A DNA stretch of 64,000 bases from Isoptericola peretonis (GTDB lineage Bacteria; Actinomycetota; Actinomycetes; Actinomycetales; Cellulomonadaceae), in the NCBI GenBank assembly GCA_023241745.1, contig JALQCY010000002.1, positions 186,001-250,000 on the forward strand, in the 5' to 3' direction. This document shows, piece after piece, positions 1-9,497 of this stretch (position 1 is the first letter of the stretch; each line of letters opens with the position of its first letter). The translations under genes were made by a program, and so were the position numbers. The notes beneath the pieces were generated by a model. That model did no database searches and had not been told where the DNA came from. It saw nothing but the letters and a program-made list of their open reading frames with translations.

Positions 1-499
1 CGTCGGCGAGGTTGTCGACCCCGTCCAGCAGCTCCACGACCACCCCCTCCACCCGCAGGTCGTCGCCCCACACCTTCTCGACGAGCTCGGCGTCGTGCTT
101 GCCCTCCACCCAGATGCGGCTGCCGCGCGCCACGCGGGCGGGCCGGTCGTGCACCGCCACCGAGCCCGACGCCGTCCGCGTGGGCCGCTCGGGTGCCCGC
201 GACGTGACGGGTGCGGTGAGCTCCACCGGCTGCCCGTCCACCCAGAACCCCGGCCCGAGCGGGAACGACCGGGTGCGTCCGCGGCGGTCCTCCAGGACCA
301 CGAGGTGGACGCCGCCCGACTTCTCCACGCGGACCACCGCGCCGACCCAGCCGGTCGTGACGTCCTCGACCACCAGGCCGTGGTCGGCCGCCCGGGGCCG
401 GGAGACCGGCCGGCGGCGGTGGTGGGCAGAGCCGTCCGGCACGCCTGGGGTGCGGGAGGCGGCGGAGGACAGGACGTCGGAGCCGTAGCGGTCGTGCAC
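1..499 (-). CDS. DUF3097 family protein (5' part, runs off the left edge)
   Basis: The reverse strand reads V-HDRYGSDVL at the start and RIWVEGKHDAELVEKVWGDD about 130 residues later, then VVVELLDGVDNLAD at the edge. I recognise this Toprim-like GKHDAELVEKVWG stretch as the DUF3097 family, an actinobacterial protein usually found close to hrcA; its function is unknown. About 166 residues are visible and the C-terminus lies outside the window. The GTG start is favoured because a TAGGCT -10 box ends 7 nt upstream, which implies a leaderless mRNA. There is no Shine-Dalgarno sequence. Confidence 0.85.
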   Translation of the reverse strand, partial: MHDRYGSDVLSSAASRTPGVPDGSAHHRRRPVSRPRAADHGLVVEDVTTGWVGAVVRVEKSGGVHLVVLEDRRGRTRSFPLGPGFWVDGQPVELTAPVTSRAPERPTRTASGSVAVHDRPARVARGSRIWVEGKHDAELVEKVWGDDLRVEGVVVELLDGVDNLAD

Positions 500-550
500 G
501 GCCGTGAGCCTACGGTCGCGGCCGCGGGTCAGCGGGCCCCGACACGCGGC

Positions 551-582
551 GCGCGCCGCCCGGTCGGAACCGGACGGCGCGC
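551..582. terminator. Hairpin downstream of the small gene at 636-827
   Basis: A 14-position stem with one mismatch closes on a CGGA tetraloop: GCGCGCCG and CCGGT pair with ACCGG and CGGCGCGC. There is no U-tract, as is common in high-GC actinobacteria. A second weaker inverted repeat (TGACCGG/CCGGTCA) lies at 611-638 over the end of the small gene. Confidence 0.5.
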
Positions 583-635
583 GGTGGTGGCGGGGCTCGC
601 GGCGAGGGCGTGACCGGTCGCGGCCACGGTGCCGG

Positions 636-827
636 TCACGCGTGGCGTGGCCGGTGCATCGCAGCGGCCGCTACGGGTCGAGCCCGGGGCGTCGGCGCAG
701 GCTCGGCGGCGTCCCGGAGCGCGCGACGCGCCGTACGGAGATCCTGCGCCAGGCGACGCAGCGCGACCTCGCGCTCGAGCTCCTCCTGGCGGTGCTCGAA
801 CAGCATGTCGTACACGTTCGGGTCCAT
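636..827 (-). CDS. Small charged protein next to the LAL regulator (63 aa)
   Basis: This 63-residue protein begins MDPNVYDMLFEHRQEELERE and continues with a strongly charged predicted helix, then a low-complexity Ala/Pro/Arg tail. An AGGAGG ribosome binding site sits 5 nt before the ATG, which is the best argument that it is real. Its N-terminus resembles that of the small gene at 3888-4085: an early tyrosine, then R-(Q/E)-x-ELER. The two small genes flank the same LAL regulator. I know no function; a regulatory-partner role is inference only. Confidence 0.6.
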   Translation of the reverse strand: MDPNVYDMLFEHRQEELEREVALRRLAQDLRTARRALRDAAEPAPTPRARPVAAAAMHRPRHA

Positions 828-883
828 GGCTCCTCCTGCCGGTGTGGGGTGTCACGCCTAGGGAGGGGACCGCACGACGGCCC

Positions 884-910
884 GTACACGTCTGCTCAGG
901 GCATGTGTAC
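884..910. promoter_or_regulatory. Inverted repeat GTACAC-N15-GTGTAC upstream of the small gene
   Basis: GTACAC (884-889) and GTGTAC (905-910) form perfect half sites 21 bp apart centre to centre, two helical turns. They lie between the end of the LAL gene and the start of the downstream small gene. This looks like a dimeric regulator site, but no regulator can be assigned from sequence. Confidence 0.35.
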
Positions 911-927
911 AGGTGCGCCGGGCGACG

Positions 928-3891
928 TCAGGAGGGATCGGACCGCGCCACCACGGCAGCCTCGGTACGGCTGGACACGCCGAGCTTGCGGAGGATGGCG
1001 GAGACGTGCACCGACGCCGTCTTGCGGCTGATGAACAGCCGCTCGGCGATCTGCCCGTTCGTCAGCCCCTCGGCGACCAGCCCCAGCACCTGGCGCTCGC
1101 GGTCGGTGAGGGTGCGGTCGGCGGCGGGCCGGCCGCGACCACCGCCTCGCGAGGGCGCAAGGCCGGCACCGTCGATCAGGGTGCGGGCCTGGTCGGCCAC
1201 GAGCCCGCACCCGATCGCGTCCGCCGCCCGGACCGCGTCGGCGAGGCGCTCCCGCGCGGCGGCCCGGTCGCCGGCCTCCAGGAGCGACGCCCCGTCCCGG
1301 TAGAGGGCGTACGGGCGCAGGTGCGCGGGGCCGTCCGCCGCGGCGACCGACTCCCACGACCCGTCGCCGAGCTCGGCCGCGAACACGGCCGCCCAGGTCG
1401 GGTAGGTGGGCCACACGGTGCAGGAGGCGAGCGCCTCGCGGTACGGCGCGACGTCGACCTCCCGTCCTTCCCGCCGGGCGCGGTCGAGCACGCGCGCGGC
1501 GACGGCGAGCGTCGTGAGCCGGTAGAACGGCCCGAGCGCTCCCGGCGCGATCGCCAGCCTCACCAGGTCGAGCGCGTCGTCCAGGTCGTCGCGCAGGAGG
1601 GCGAGCTCGGCCAGCGTGGCCGTCACCCGGGCCCGGATCTGCTCCTCGACCCGGCCGAAGCGCTGCCACGTCGCGCGGTGCACGCGGGCCCGGGACTGCG
1701 CGGCCTCGACGTCGCCGCGCCACATCGTGAGCCAGGTCCACCGCTCGCCGAGGTAGACGGCGTAGTCGCTCGGGTCGATGAGCGGCACCGACAGCTCGTA
1801 CCAGGCCTCGGCGTCGGCCCACCTGCCCGAGCCGATCCACGCCTCCGCGACGTTGCCCTCGAGCATCGCCCGGGTGGCCCAGCCGGCGCCGAGGGCTCGC
1901 GCGATCCCGGCCCCCGACTCGGCGAGCCGCTCCGCGCGGGTGAACTGACCGAGCTTGAGGCGGATGTCCGACGCGTTCGTGTAGTAGTGGCACTGGGCGC
2001 GCCAGTCGTCGCCCGCCACCTCGTGGGACCGCTCCAGCTCGTCCAGCGCGTCGAGGTCGCCGCGGTCCAGGCGGCTCATCGCCCGGAGGTTGAGGGCGAG
2101 GGAGGCGTTCTGGCGGTCGCCGACGGCGGTCGCCGCGGCGAGCGCCTCGCCGGCCGCGGTGATCGCCTCGTCGTGACGGTGGTCCATCATCGCGTTCCGC
2201 GCCTTGAGCCGGAGCAGGGGCGCCCGCCCGGCGTGGTCGTCCTCGGGCAGCAGCGAGAGCGCCTCGTCGAGCATCGCGTCCGACGCCGGGTCGCCGGCCT
2301 TGCCGAGGATGTGGGCGAGGGTCGACAGCGACTGGGCCCGCCCGGCGGGGTCGTCGTCGGGCCACTCGCTCACGGCTTCCCGGGCCAGCCCGGCCGCTCG
2401 CTCGATCTGCGCGGCGTCCTGCAGCGCGACGGACACGTGGCGCAGCAGGGCGGCATGGGTCAGACCGGCGACCCGTGCGGCGTCGGGCACCAGCTCCCAC
2501 AGCTCGAGCGCGCGCTCGCCCGCCGCGGCGATGACTGCGGACGACGTTCGCCCGTAGGTCTCGGCCGCCGAGACGACCTCGACCGCGGAGGCGAGGGCCC
2601 GGTCCGGGATCCGGGCCCGCCACCAGTGGTCGGCGGCCTCGGCGATCCGTGCGAGGGTGCGCTCGCCGTCCTCGAGCGCGCTCGCGCACGCCGCGTGCAG
2701 CCGGCGCGACTCGCCGGGCAGCAGCTCGGCGTCGACCGACTCCTGGATGAGCGCGTGGCGGAAGCGGAAGCCGTCGGCGTCCGCGACCAGCACGTGGGCC
2801 TCGACCGCCTCGCGGGCGGCCGCCTCGGCCTCGTCGAGGCCCGTGACGCCGAGCATGGCCACGAGCAGCTCGTGCGGGGCGCGCTGCCCCGCGGCGGCGA
2901 CGGTGCGGCAGAAGCGCTGCGCGGCGTCGCTCAAGGACGAGTAGCGCAGCAGCAGCAGGTCGCGCAGCGAGTCGGGCATCGCGTCGCCCGCGAAGTCCGC
3001 CAGCTCCTCGGCGTAGAACGGCACCCCCTCGCTCCGCTCGACGAGCTCGCCCAGCACGGCCCCGGGGAGGTCGGGGGCATCGGAGCGGAGCGAGACGAGC
3101 GAGGAGAACAGGCGCGTCGCCTCCGCGGGGTCGAGGCGCGGCACGTCGACACGGGCGACCAGCCGGGCGCGCTCCAGCTCGGCCAGCGTGGTGCGCAGAG
3201 GGTGCCGCCGTCCGACGTCGTCGCTGCGGTAGGTGGCGATCACGAGCAGCCTCGCCCGGGGCGCGGAGCGCGCCAGGCGGGCGAGCACGGTGCGGGTCAC
3301 GTCGTCGGACCAGTGCAGGTCCTCGAAGACGATGACGACGGGCTGCTCGGCGGCGAGGGCGGTCGCCAGGTCGGCGAGCACCTCGGGCAGGCGACCGGTG
3401 TCGACGTCGCGCCGCACGTCCACGAGACGGGGTGCGAGGACGCCGAGCGCGTCGGCGGCGGGACCGGCGGCGGTGAGGGCGGCCTGCGGGCCGACGGCGT
3501 CCACGACGTCCGTGAGCACGCCGACGAGGGCGACGTACGGCAGGGGGCCGGAGCCGGAGTCGGCGCACTGGCCGCGCAGCACGAGGGGAACGTCGTCTCC
3601 CGCGAGCTCCTCGAGGAACTCGGCGACGAGGCGGGTCTTGCCGATGCCGGCCTCCCCGCCGACCACGACCGTGCCGCCGGCGCCGTCGAGCGCGTCGGCG
3701 AAGGCCTCGCGCAGGACGGCGAGCTCGGCGGACCGGCCGACCATCGGGGGGCGGGCGGCGGTGGGGTGCGGCCCGGAGGCCGCGCCGGTGGAGGTGACGG
3801 GCACCTCGCCATCATCCCAGCCCACGGGCACGGTCGCCGGGGCCGGGCCGACGAGCGAGACGCCGTCCGCCTCGGGCGCGGGGCGGGTCAC
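928..3891 (-). CDS. LAL-type LuxR family ATPase transcriptional regulator
   Basis: This is a 987-residue large ATP-binding regulator of the LuxR family. A Walker A motif GGEAGIGKT lies near residues 78-86 and a Walker B-like VVIVFEDLHWSDD about 100 residues later. A long helical TPR-like middle region follows. The C-terminus is a LuxR HTH (LTDRERQVLGLVAEGLTNGQIAERL, then KTASVHVSAILRKLGVSSR), which would bind DNA. The GTG start overlaps the stop of the upstream small gene in a GTGA, so the two are translationally coupled. Inducer and targets are unknown; the tandem repeats at 4148-4232 are a plausible self-regulatory site. Confidence 0.9.
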   Translation of the reverse strand: MTRPAPEADGVSLVGPAPATVPVGWDDGEVPVTSTGAASGPHPTAARPPMVGRSAELAVLREAFADALDGAGGTVVVGGEAGIGKTRLVAEFLEELAGDDVPLVLRGQCADSGSGPLPYVALVGVLTDVVDAVGPQAALTAAGPAADALGVLAPRLVDVRRDVDTGRLPEVLADLATALAAEQPVVIVFEDLHWSDDVTRTVLARLARSAPRARLLVIATYRSDDVGRRHPLRTTLAELERARLVARVDVPRLDPAEATRLFSSLVSLRSDAPDLPGAVLGELVERSEGVPFYAEELADFAGDAMPDSLRDLLLLRYSSLSDAAQRFCRTVAAAGQRAPHELLVAMLGVTGLDEAEAAAREAVEAHVLVADADGFRFRHALIQESVDAELLPGESRRLHAACASALEDGERTLARIAEAADHWWRARIPDRALASAVEVVSAAETYGRTSSAVIAAAGERALELWELVPDAARVAGLTHAALLRHVSVALQDAAQIERAAGLAREAVSEWPDDDPAGRAQSLSTLAHILGKAGDPASDAMLDEALSLLPEDDHAGRAPLLRLKARNAMMDHRHDEAITAAGEALAAATAVGDRQNASLALNLRAMSRLDRGDLDALDELERSHEVAGDDWRAQCHYYTNASDIRLKLGQFTRAERLAESGAGIARALGAGWATRAMLEGNVAEAWIGSGRWADAEAWYELSVPLIDPSDYAVYLGERWTWLTMWRGDVEAAQSRARVHRATWQRFGRVEEQIRARVTATLAELALLRDDLDDALDLVRLAIAPGALGPFYRLTTLAVAARVLDRARREGREVDVAPYREALASCTVWPTYPTWAAVFAAELGDGSWESVAAADGPAHLRPYALYRDGASLLEAGDRAAARERLADAVRAADAIGCGLVADQARTLIDGAGLAPSRGGGRGRPAADRTLTDRERQVLGLVAEGLTNGQIAERLFISRKTASVHVSAILRKLGVSSRTEAAVVARSDPS

Positions 3892-4085
3892 TGGGGCCAC
3901 GGCCGGGCCAGCACGCCCACCTCGCCCCACGGTCGGCGCTGCGCCCGGCGCCGGCGCGCCGCTGCGCGCCGTGCCTCGCGGTCGCGGCCGCGCGGCGCCA
4001 CAGGAACCTCCGCCTGCCGGCGCAGCGCCCGTTCCAGCTCCGCCTCGCGGTTGCGGTACTCGTCGTAGTACAGGAACTCGTTCAT
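3888..4085 (-). CDS. Small basic protein coupled to the LAL regulator (65 aa)
   Basis: This 65-residue protein begins MNEFLYYDEYRNREAELERA and has an Arg-rich second half. The stop overlaps the LAL start by 4 nt (GTGA), so the LAL gene is probably translated by re-initiation after it. An AGGACG sequence precedes the ATG. Its N-terminus resembles the other small gene at 636-827. Small proteins of this Tyr-plus-RxxELxR type occur beside regulators in other actinobacteria, but I know of no assigned function. Confidence 0.65.
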   Translation of the reverse strand: MNEFLYYDEYRNREAELERALRRQAEVPVAPRGRDREARRAAARRRRAQRRPWGEVGVLARPWPQ

Positions 4086-4147
4086 GGTGATCGTCCTCGC
4101 CTGGTGCCGGCCGGGCCGGGTGCCCGTCGTGGTTCCACCCTCGGCTC

Positions 4148-4232
4148 CTGAGGTACGTCGGCGGATCGGTCAGGTGCCGGGTCTTCGGGCGGCGGGGTAC
4201 CTCAGACGACGCGGGGACTACCTCAGACGACG
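4148..4232. promoter_or_regulatory. TACCTCAG repeats between the LAL operon and hrcA
   Basis: A 14-bp sequence TACCTCAGACGACG occurs twice, at 4198-4211 and 4219-4232, exactly 21 bp apart. The octamer occurs a third time inverted at 4148-4155. Identical sites two helical turns apart in the divergent region indicate cooperative binding by a regulator on one DNA face. The LAL protein encoded next door is the obvious candidate, but that is inference. Confidence 0.5.
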
Positions 4233-4297
4233 TGCCGCACGGGCAGGCGGGCCGGACCTGCCGGGCGGGCCTCCGCCGGACCGGTGGCCACCCCGCG

Positions 4298-4328
4298 TAA
4301 GATGGCACTCGGGTTGTGAGAGTGCTAA
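4298..4328 (+). promoter_or_regulatory. hrcA promoter with CIRCE operator
   Basis: A TAAGAT -10 box at 4298-4303 runs into a CIRCE element: left arm ATGGCACTC (4302-4310), 9-nt spacer, right arm GAGTGCTAA (4320-4328). The right arm matches the CIRCE consensus exactly; the left arm differs in its outer bases. HrcA binds CIRCE, so hrcA-dnaJ is autoregulated and induced by heat or unfolded protein. Confidence 0.9.
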
Positions 4329-4354
4329 GGACGAGAGCGTGCGAGGGGAGGACC

Positions 4355-5443
4355 GTGAGCGAGGAACGTCGGCTGGCCGTGCTCCGCGCGATCGTGGAGG
4401 ACTACGTCCACACGCGTGAGCCGGTGGGGTCCCGCGTGCTCACCGAGCGCCACGGGCTCGGCGTCTCGCCCGCCACGATCCGCAACGACATGGCCGCGCT
4501 CGAGGAGGCCGGGTACATCGCCCAGCCGCACACCTCGGCCGGCCGCATCCCCACGGACAAGGGGTACCGCCTCTTCGTGGACCGGCTCGCCGAGGTGCGG
4601 CCGCTGAACAACCCGCAGCGCCGGGCGATCGAGACCTTCCTCTCCGAGGCGATCGACCTCGACGACGTGCTCGGGCGGGCCGGGCGGCTCATCGCCCAGC
4701 TCACCGGGCAGGTGGCCGTGGTCCAGTACCCGTCGCTGCGACTGTCCGGGCTGCGCCACCTCGAGCTCGTCCCCGTGGGAGGGGCGCGGCTGCTCGTCGT
4801 CGTGATCACCGACACGGGACGCGTGGAGCAGCGGTTCCTCGACGTCGGCGCGGGCCCCGGGGCGGAGCCCGCCGTCGTGACGGTGGACTCCCCGGCCGGG
4901 CCGGCGCCCGACCCGAGCGCGCTCGACGAGGGCACCCTGGGGGAGCTGCGGGCCCGCCTCAACGCGGCGGCCGCCGGCAAGCGGCTCGACGACCTGCCCG
5001 ACGCGTTCGCGCGCGTCGTCGCCGGCGTGGACCCGACGCTCGCCCCGCTGGCCCGCGGCATCGCCGACCTCGTGGTCGACACGCTCGGCGCGCAGCGCGA
5101 GGAACGTATCGTGCTGGCGGGCACCGCCAACCTCGCCCGGGCGGAGATGCGGTTCGAGCAGGGGCTCAGCCCGGTGCTCGAGGCGCTCGAGGAGCAGGTC
5201 GTGCTGCTCGGGCTCCTCACCGAGCTGGCGTCCGAGCCCGGCACCGGGGTGGGCGTCCGCATCGGGCACGAGAACCGCCTCGACGGCCTCGCCGAGACCT
5301 CCGTCGTCGCGTCCGGGTACGGGACCGACGGCGACACGGTGGCCATCCTGGGGTCCATCGGACCCACCCGGATGGACTACCCGGGCACGATCGCCTCCGT
5401 GCGCGCCGTCGCCCGCTACCTGTCCCGGGTGCTGCCCAGCTGA
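4355..5443 (+). CDS. hrcA: Heat-inducible transcription repressor HrcA
   Basis: This 362-residue protein starts [20 protein letters not shown], the N-terminal winged-helix domain, and continues with [33 protein letters not shown], the typical HrcA HTH. The rest is the GAF-like core. HrcA represses heat-shock genes by binding CIRCE, and a CIRCE lies just upstream. The GTG at 4355 is chosen because a GGGGAGGA ribosome binding site precedes it; an earlier GTG at 4316 lies inside the operator. dnaJ follows 73 bp downstream. Confidence 0.97.
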   Translation: MSEERRLAVLRAIVEDYVHTREPVGSRVLTERHGLGVSPATIRNDMAALEEAGYIAQPHTSAGRIPTDKGYRLFVDRLAEVRPLNNPQRRAIETFLSEAIDLDDVLGRAGRLIAQLTGQVAVVQYPSLRLSGLRHLELVPVGGARLLVVVITDTGRVEQRFLDVGAGPGAEPAVVTVDSPAGPAPDPSALDEGTLGELRARLNAAAAGKRLDDLPDAFARVVAGVDPTLAPLARGIADLVVDTLGAQREERIVLAGTANLARAEMRFEQGLSPVLEALEEQVVLLGLLTELASEPGTGVGVRIGHENRLDGLAETSVVASGYGTDGDTVAILGSIGPTRMDYPGTIASVRAVARYLSRVLPS

Positions 5444-5516
5444 ACGGCCCCGCGGCCGCACCCCCGCCAGCCGACCTGACCGTGCACGTCACCGACACGT
5501 CACCGAAGAGAGACCT

Positions 5517-6641
5517 GTGACCGACTACTACGAGATCCTGGGCGTCCCCCGCGACGCCTCGGCCGAGCAGATCAAGAAGTCGTACCGCAAGCTCGCGCGC
5601 GAGCTGCACCCCGACGTCGCCGGCGAGGCGGGCGAGGAACGCTTCAAGGACGTCGCGCGCGCCTACGAGGTGCTCTCCAACCCGGACAAGCGCCAGCAGT
5701 ACGACATGGGGGTGGACCCGAGCTCGCCGTCGGGCGGTGCCGGTGCCGGGTTCGGCAACGGCTTCGGCTTCCAGGACATCTTCGAGACGTTCTTCGGCGG
5801 CGGGGGCGCCCCCGCGGGCCCCGTGCCTCGCGCGCGCCGCGGCCAGGACGCTCTCGTGCGGATGGACATCGACCTGGCCGAGGCGGCGTTCGGCGCCAAG
5901 CGCGAGCTGCAGGTGGACACCGCCGTGGTGTGCGGCACCTGCGGCGGCAACGGCTGCCGGCCCGGCACCGACCTCAAGACGTGCGAGGTCTGCCACGGCC
6001 GCGGCAACGTGCAGCGGGTGGCGCGCTCCTTCCTCGGGCAGGTCATGACCACCGCGCCGTGCGCCGCCTGCCAGGGCTTCGGCACCGTCATCCCCGAGCT
6101 GTGCGCCGACTGCTCCGGCGAGGGGCGGGTCCGCTCGCGCCGCACGCTGACGGTCAACGTGCCCGCCGGCGTCGACACCGGCACCCGCATCAAGCTCACC
6201 TCGCAGGGCGAGGTCGGTCCCGGCGGCGGCCCCGCCGGCGACCTGTACGTCGAGATCCGCGAGAAGCCGCACGAGACGTTCGTGCGGCGCGGCGACGACC
6301 TGCACTGCACCCTCCAGGTGCCGATGACGGCGGCCGCGCTCGGCACGGTGCTCGACCTCGAGACCCTGGACGGGGAGCAGGAGATCGACCTGCGCCCCGG
6401 CACGCAGCCGGGTCAGGTCGTGACGCTCAAGGGCCTCGGCGTCGGGCACCTGCACGCCGGCGGTCGGGGCGACCTCAACGTGCACGTGGACGTCCAGGTC
6501 CCGACCGGCCTCGACGAGGAGCAGACGGACCTGCTCCGGTCGCTGGCCACGATGCGCGGCGAGGAGCGGCCCGAGCCGCGGCTGACCGCCGCGCACCCGG
6601 GGGTCTTCTCCCGGCTGCGGGACAAGCTGAGCGGCCGCTGA
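5517..6641 (+). CDS. dnaJ: Chaperone protein DnaJ
   Basis: The 374-residue co-chaperone has an N-terminal J domain (DYYEILGVPRDAS...YRKLARELHPDV, with HPD), a short Gly/Phe region (GAGFGNGFGFQD) and four zinc-binding CxxCxGxG-type repeats near residues 140-205. These begin CGTCGGNG, CEVCHGRG, CAACQGFG and CADCSGEG. A C-terminal substrate-binding domain follows. It stimulates the DnaK ATPase. Lying behind hrcA it is the DnaJ2-type copy common in actinobacteria; dnaK itself is not in the window. Confidence 0.97.
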   Translation: MTDYYEILGVPRDASAEQIKKSYRKLARELHPDVAGEAGEERFKDVARAYEVLSNPDKRQQYDMGVDPSSPSGGAGAGFGNGFGFQDIFETFFGGGGAPAGPVPRARRGQDALVRMDIDLAEAAFGAKRELQVDTAVVCGTCGGNGCRPGTDLKTCEVCHGRGNVQRVARSFLGQVMTTAPCAACQGFGTVIPELCADCSGEGRVRSRRTLTVNVPAGVDTGTRIKLTSQGEVGPGGGPAGDLYVEIREKPHETFVRRGDDLHCTLQVPMTAAALGTVLDLETLDGEQEIDLRPGTQPGQVVTLKGLGVGHLHAGGRGDLNVHVDVQVPTGLDEEQTDLLRSLATMRGEERPEPRLTAAHPGVFSRLRDKLSGR

Positions 6642-6643
6642 CC

Positions 6644-7414
6644 GTGAGCGCGCCGGTGTTCCTCGCCGAGGGCGGCGCGCTCGGCGCGCTGGCCCCGGGC
6701 GACGTCTACGTGCTCGACGGCGCGGAGGGACGGCACGCCGGGGTCGTGCAGCGTCGCGGCCCGGGCGAGCGGATCGACGTGGTCGACGGGGCGGGGACGC
6801 GCCTGTGCTGCGTGGTCGACGTCGTCGAGGACGGCGAGGTGCGGCTGCGGGTGGACGACGTCGTCGTCGAGCCCGCCCCGGACGTCGTGGTCACGCTCGT
6901 GCAGGCGCTCGCGAAGGGCGACCGGGACGAGCTGGCCGTGGAGGCCGCCGTCGAGGTGGGCGTCGACGCGGTGGTGCCGTGGCAGGCCGACCGGTCTGTC
7001 GTCGTGTGGCGCGGGCCGCGGGCGGCGAAGTCGCGCGCCAAGTGGGTGGCCACCGTCCGCTCGGCCGTGAAGCAGGCACGGCGCGCGTGCCTGCCGCCCG
7101 TGGCCGAGCCGCTGACGTCGAAGCAGCTCGCCGCGCGGACCCGGGACGTGGTCGCCGGCGGCGGGGCGGTCGTCGTCCTGCACGAGGAGGCGCGGACGCC
7201 GTTGGCCGACGTCGTCCTGCCGTCCGGCGGGGACGCGGCGCCCGAGCTGCTGGTCGTCGTCGGTCCGGAGGGCGGCATCGGGGACGCGGAGCTCGCGGCG
7301 CTGGCCGACGCCGGCGCCGTCGCCGCGCGCCTCGGCCCGCACGTGCTGCGCACCTCCACCGCGGGGCCGGTCGCCGTCGCGCTGCTCAGCCAGCGCCTCG
7401 GTCGCTGGGCCTGA
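6644..7414 (+). CDS. rsmE: 16S rRNA (uracil(1498)-N(3))-methyltransferase RsmE
   Basis: A 256-residue SPOUT methyltransferase. An N-terminal PUA-like domain (LDGAEGRHAGVVQRRGPGE) is followed by the knotted SAM-binding domain with VVGPEGGIGDAELAAL and LGPHVLRTSTAGPVAVALL. It methylates U1498 of 16S rRNA using S-adenosylmethionine. The GTG start lies 2 nt after the dnaJ stop, so the two are probably co-transcribed. This gene order is conserved in actinobacteria. Confidence 0.95.
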   Translation: MSAPVFLAEGGALGALAPGDVYVLDGAEGRHAGVVQRRGPGERIDVVDGAGTRLCCVVDVVEDGEVRLRVDDVVVEPAPDVVVTLVQALAKGDRDELAVEAAVEVGVDAVVPWQADRSVVVWRGPRAAKSRAKWVATVRSAVKQARRACLPPVAEPLTSKQLAARTRDVVAGGGAVVVLHEEARTPLADVVLPSGGDAAPELLVVVGPEGGIGDAELAALADAGAVAARLGPHVLRTSTAGPVAVALLSQRLGRWA

Positions 7415-7460
7415 TCCCGGCGGGGCTGAACGCGGCCGCCCGGCGCGGTACGGTCCGATC

Positions 7461-7817
7461 ATGACGAGCGCCGAGCCCACCACCGACTGCCTCTTCTGCA
7501 AGATCGTCGCCGGGGACGTGCCGGCCGACGTGGTCGCGACCTCCGACCGCGTGATCGCGTTCCGGGACATCGCCCCGCAGGCGCCCGTCCACGTGCTCGT
7601 GGTGCCCAAGGAGCACCACGGTGACGTGTCCGTGCTGGCGGCCGCGGACCCCGCGCTGCTCGCCGAGGTCGTCGAGATCGCCGACCGGGTGGCGCACGAC
7701 CTCGCGGACGGTCAGTACCGGTTCATCTTCAACTCCGGGCCCCGGGCGGGGCAGAGCGTGTTCCACGTGCACGGCCACGTGCTCGCCGGCGCCCGGCTCG
7801 GGTGGACGCCCGCCTGA
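7461..7817 (+). CDS. HIT family (histidine triad) nucleotide-binding protein
   Basis: This 118-residue protein has the N-terminal CLFCKIVAGDVPAD of the HINT branch and the C-terminal triad QSVFHVHGHVLAG. HIT proteins hydrolyse nucleoside phosphoramidates and related nucleotides. The ATG follows a TACGGT -10 box (7449-7454) by 6 nt, so it may have its own leaderless promoter. Confidence 0.95.
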   Translation: MTSAEPTTDCLFCKIVAGDVPADVVATSDRVIAFRDIAPQAPVHVLVVPKEHHGDVSVLAAADPALLAEVVEIADRVAHDLADGQYRFIFNSGPRAGQSVFHVHGHVLAGARLGWTPA

Positions 7818-7931
7818 CCTTGTCAGCGACCAGGACCTCCGGAATCCGCGTGCCTGGCCCCCGGCCCGCTCGATAGACTCGTGACGCCCACGAAACCGTC
7901 TGCGAAGGAGGGCCCCGGCACCAGCCGGCCC

Positions 7932-9028
<1,097 letters not shown>

Positions 9029-9032
<4 letters not shown>

Positions 9033-9481
9033 GCATCGAGGTCGCCAACGAGTCGGGCGTGGAGGTCGACGAGGCCGAGTTCGCCGCGCTGGGCCGGTTC
9101 GTGCTGGACAGCCTGCACGTGCACCCGCGGAGCGAGCTGTCGATCATGTTCGTCGACACGGCCGTGATGACCGAGCTGCACGTGCAGTGGATGGACGAGC
9201 CGGGCCCCACCGACGTGCTCTCCTTCCCGATGGACGAGCTGCGCCCCGGTCGCGAGGGCGAGGAGACGCCGCCCGGCACGCTCGGCGACGTCGTGCTCTG
9301 CCCGGAGGTCGCCGCCCAGCAGGCCACGGTGGCGGGGCACTCGACCGCGGAGGAGCTCCTGCTGCTCACCACGCACGGCATCCTGCACCTGCTCGGCTAC
9401 GACCACGCCGAGCCGGAGGAGGAGAAGGAGATGTTCGCGCTGCAGCGGCGCCTCCTGCTCACCTTCCTCGCCGGCCGGTGA
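9029..9481 (+). CDS. ybeY: Endoribonuclease YbeY (rRNA maturation factor)
   Basis: The 150-residue protein carries the zinc signature [11 protein letters not shown] near residues 114-124 and the upstream family motif [12 protein letters not shown]. YbeY is a metal-dependent endoribonuclease needed for 16S rRNA 3' maturation and ribosome quality control. Its start overlaps the phoH stop (ATGA), so the two are translationally coupled. Confidence 0.97.
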
Positions 9482-9497
9482 CGGCGGCGGTGGCCTG

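Noticed and set aside
913..4068. Very long plus-strand reading frame opposite the LAL gene
   Set aside because: Its translation is low-complexity with no recognisable domain, and it mirrors the codon structure of the real gene; long antisense frames are expected at this GC content.
7881..7931. GTG start for phoH at 7881
   Set aside because: A TAGACT -10 box at 7874-7879 would place the transcription start downstream of that codon; the ATG at 7932 is used, though not strongly supported by a ribosome site.
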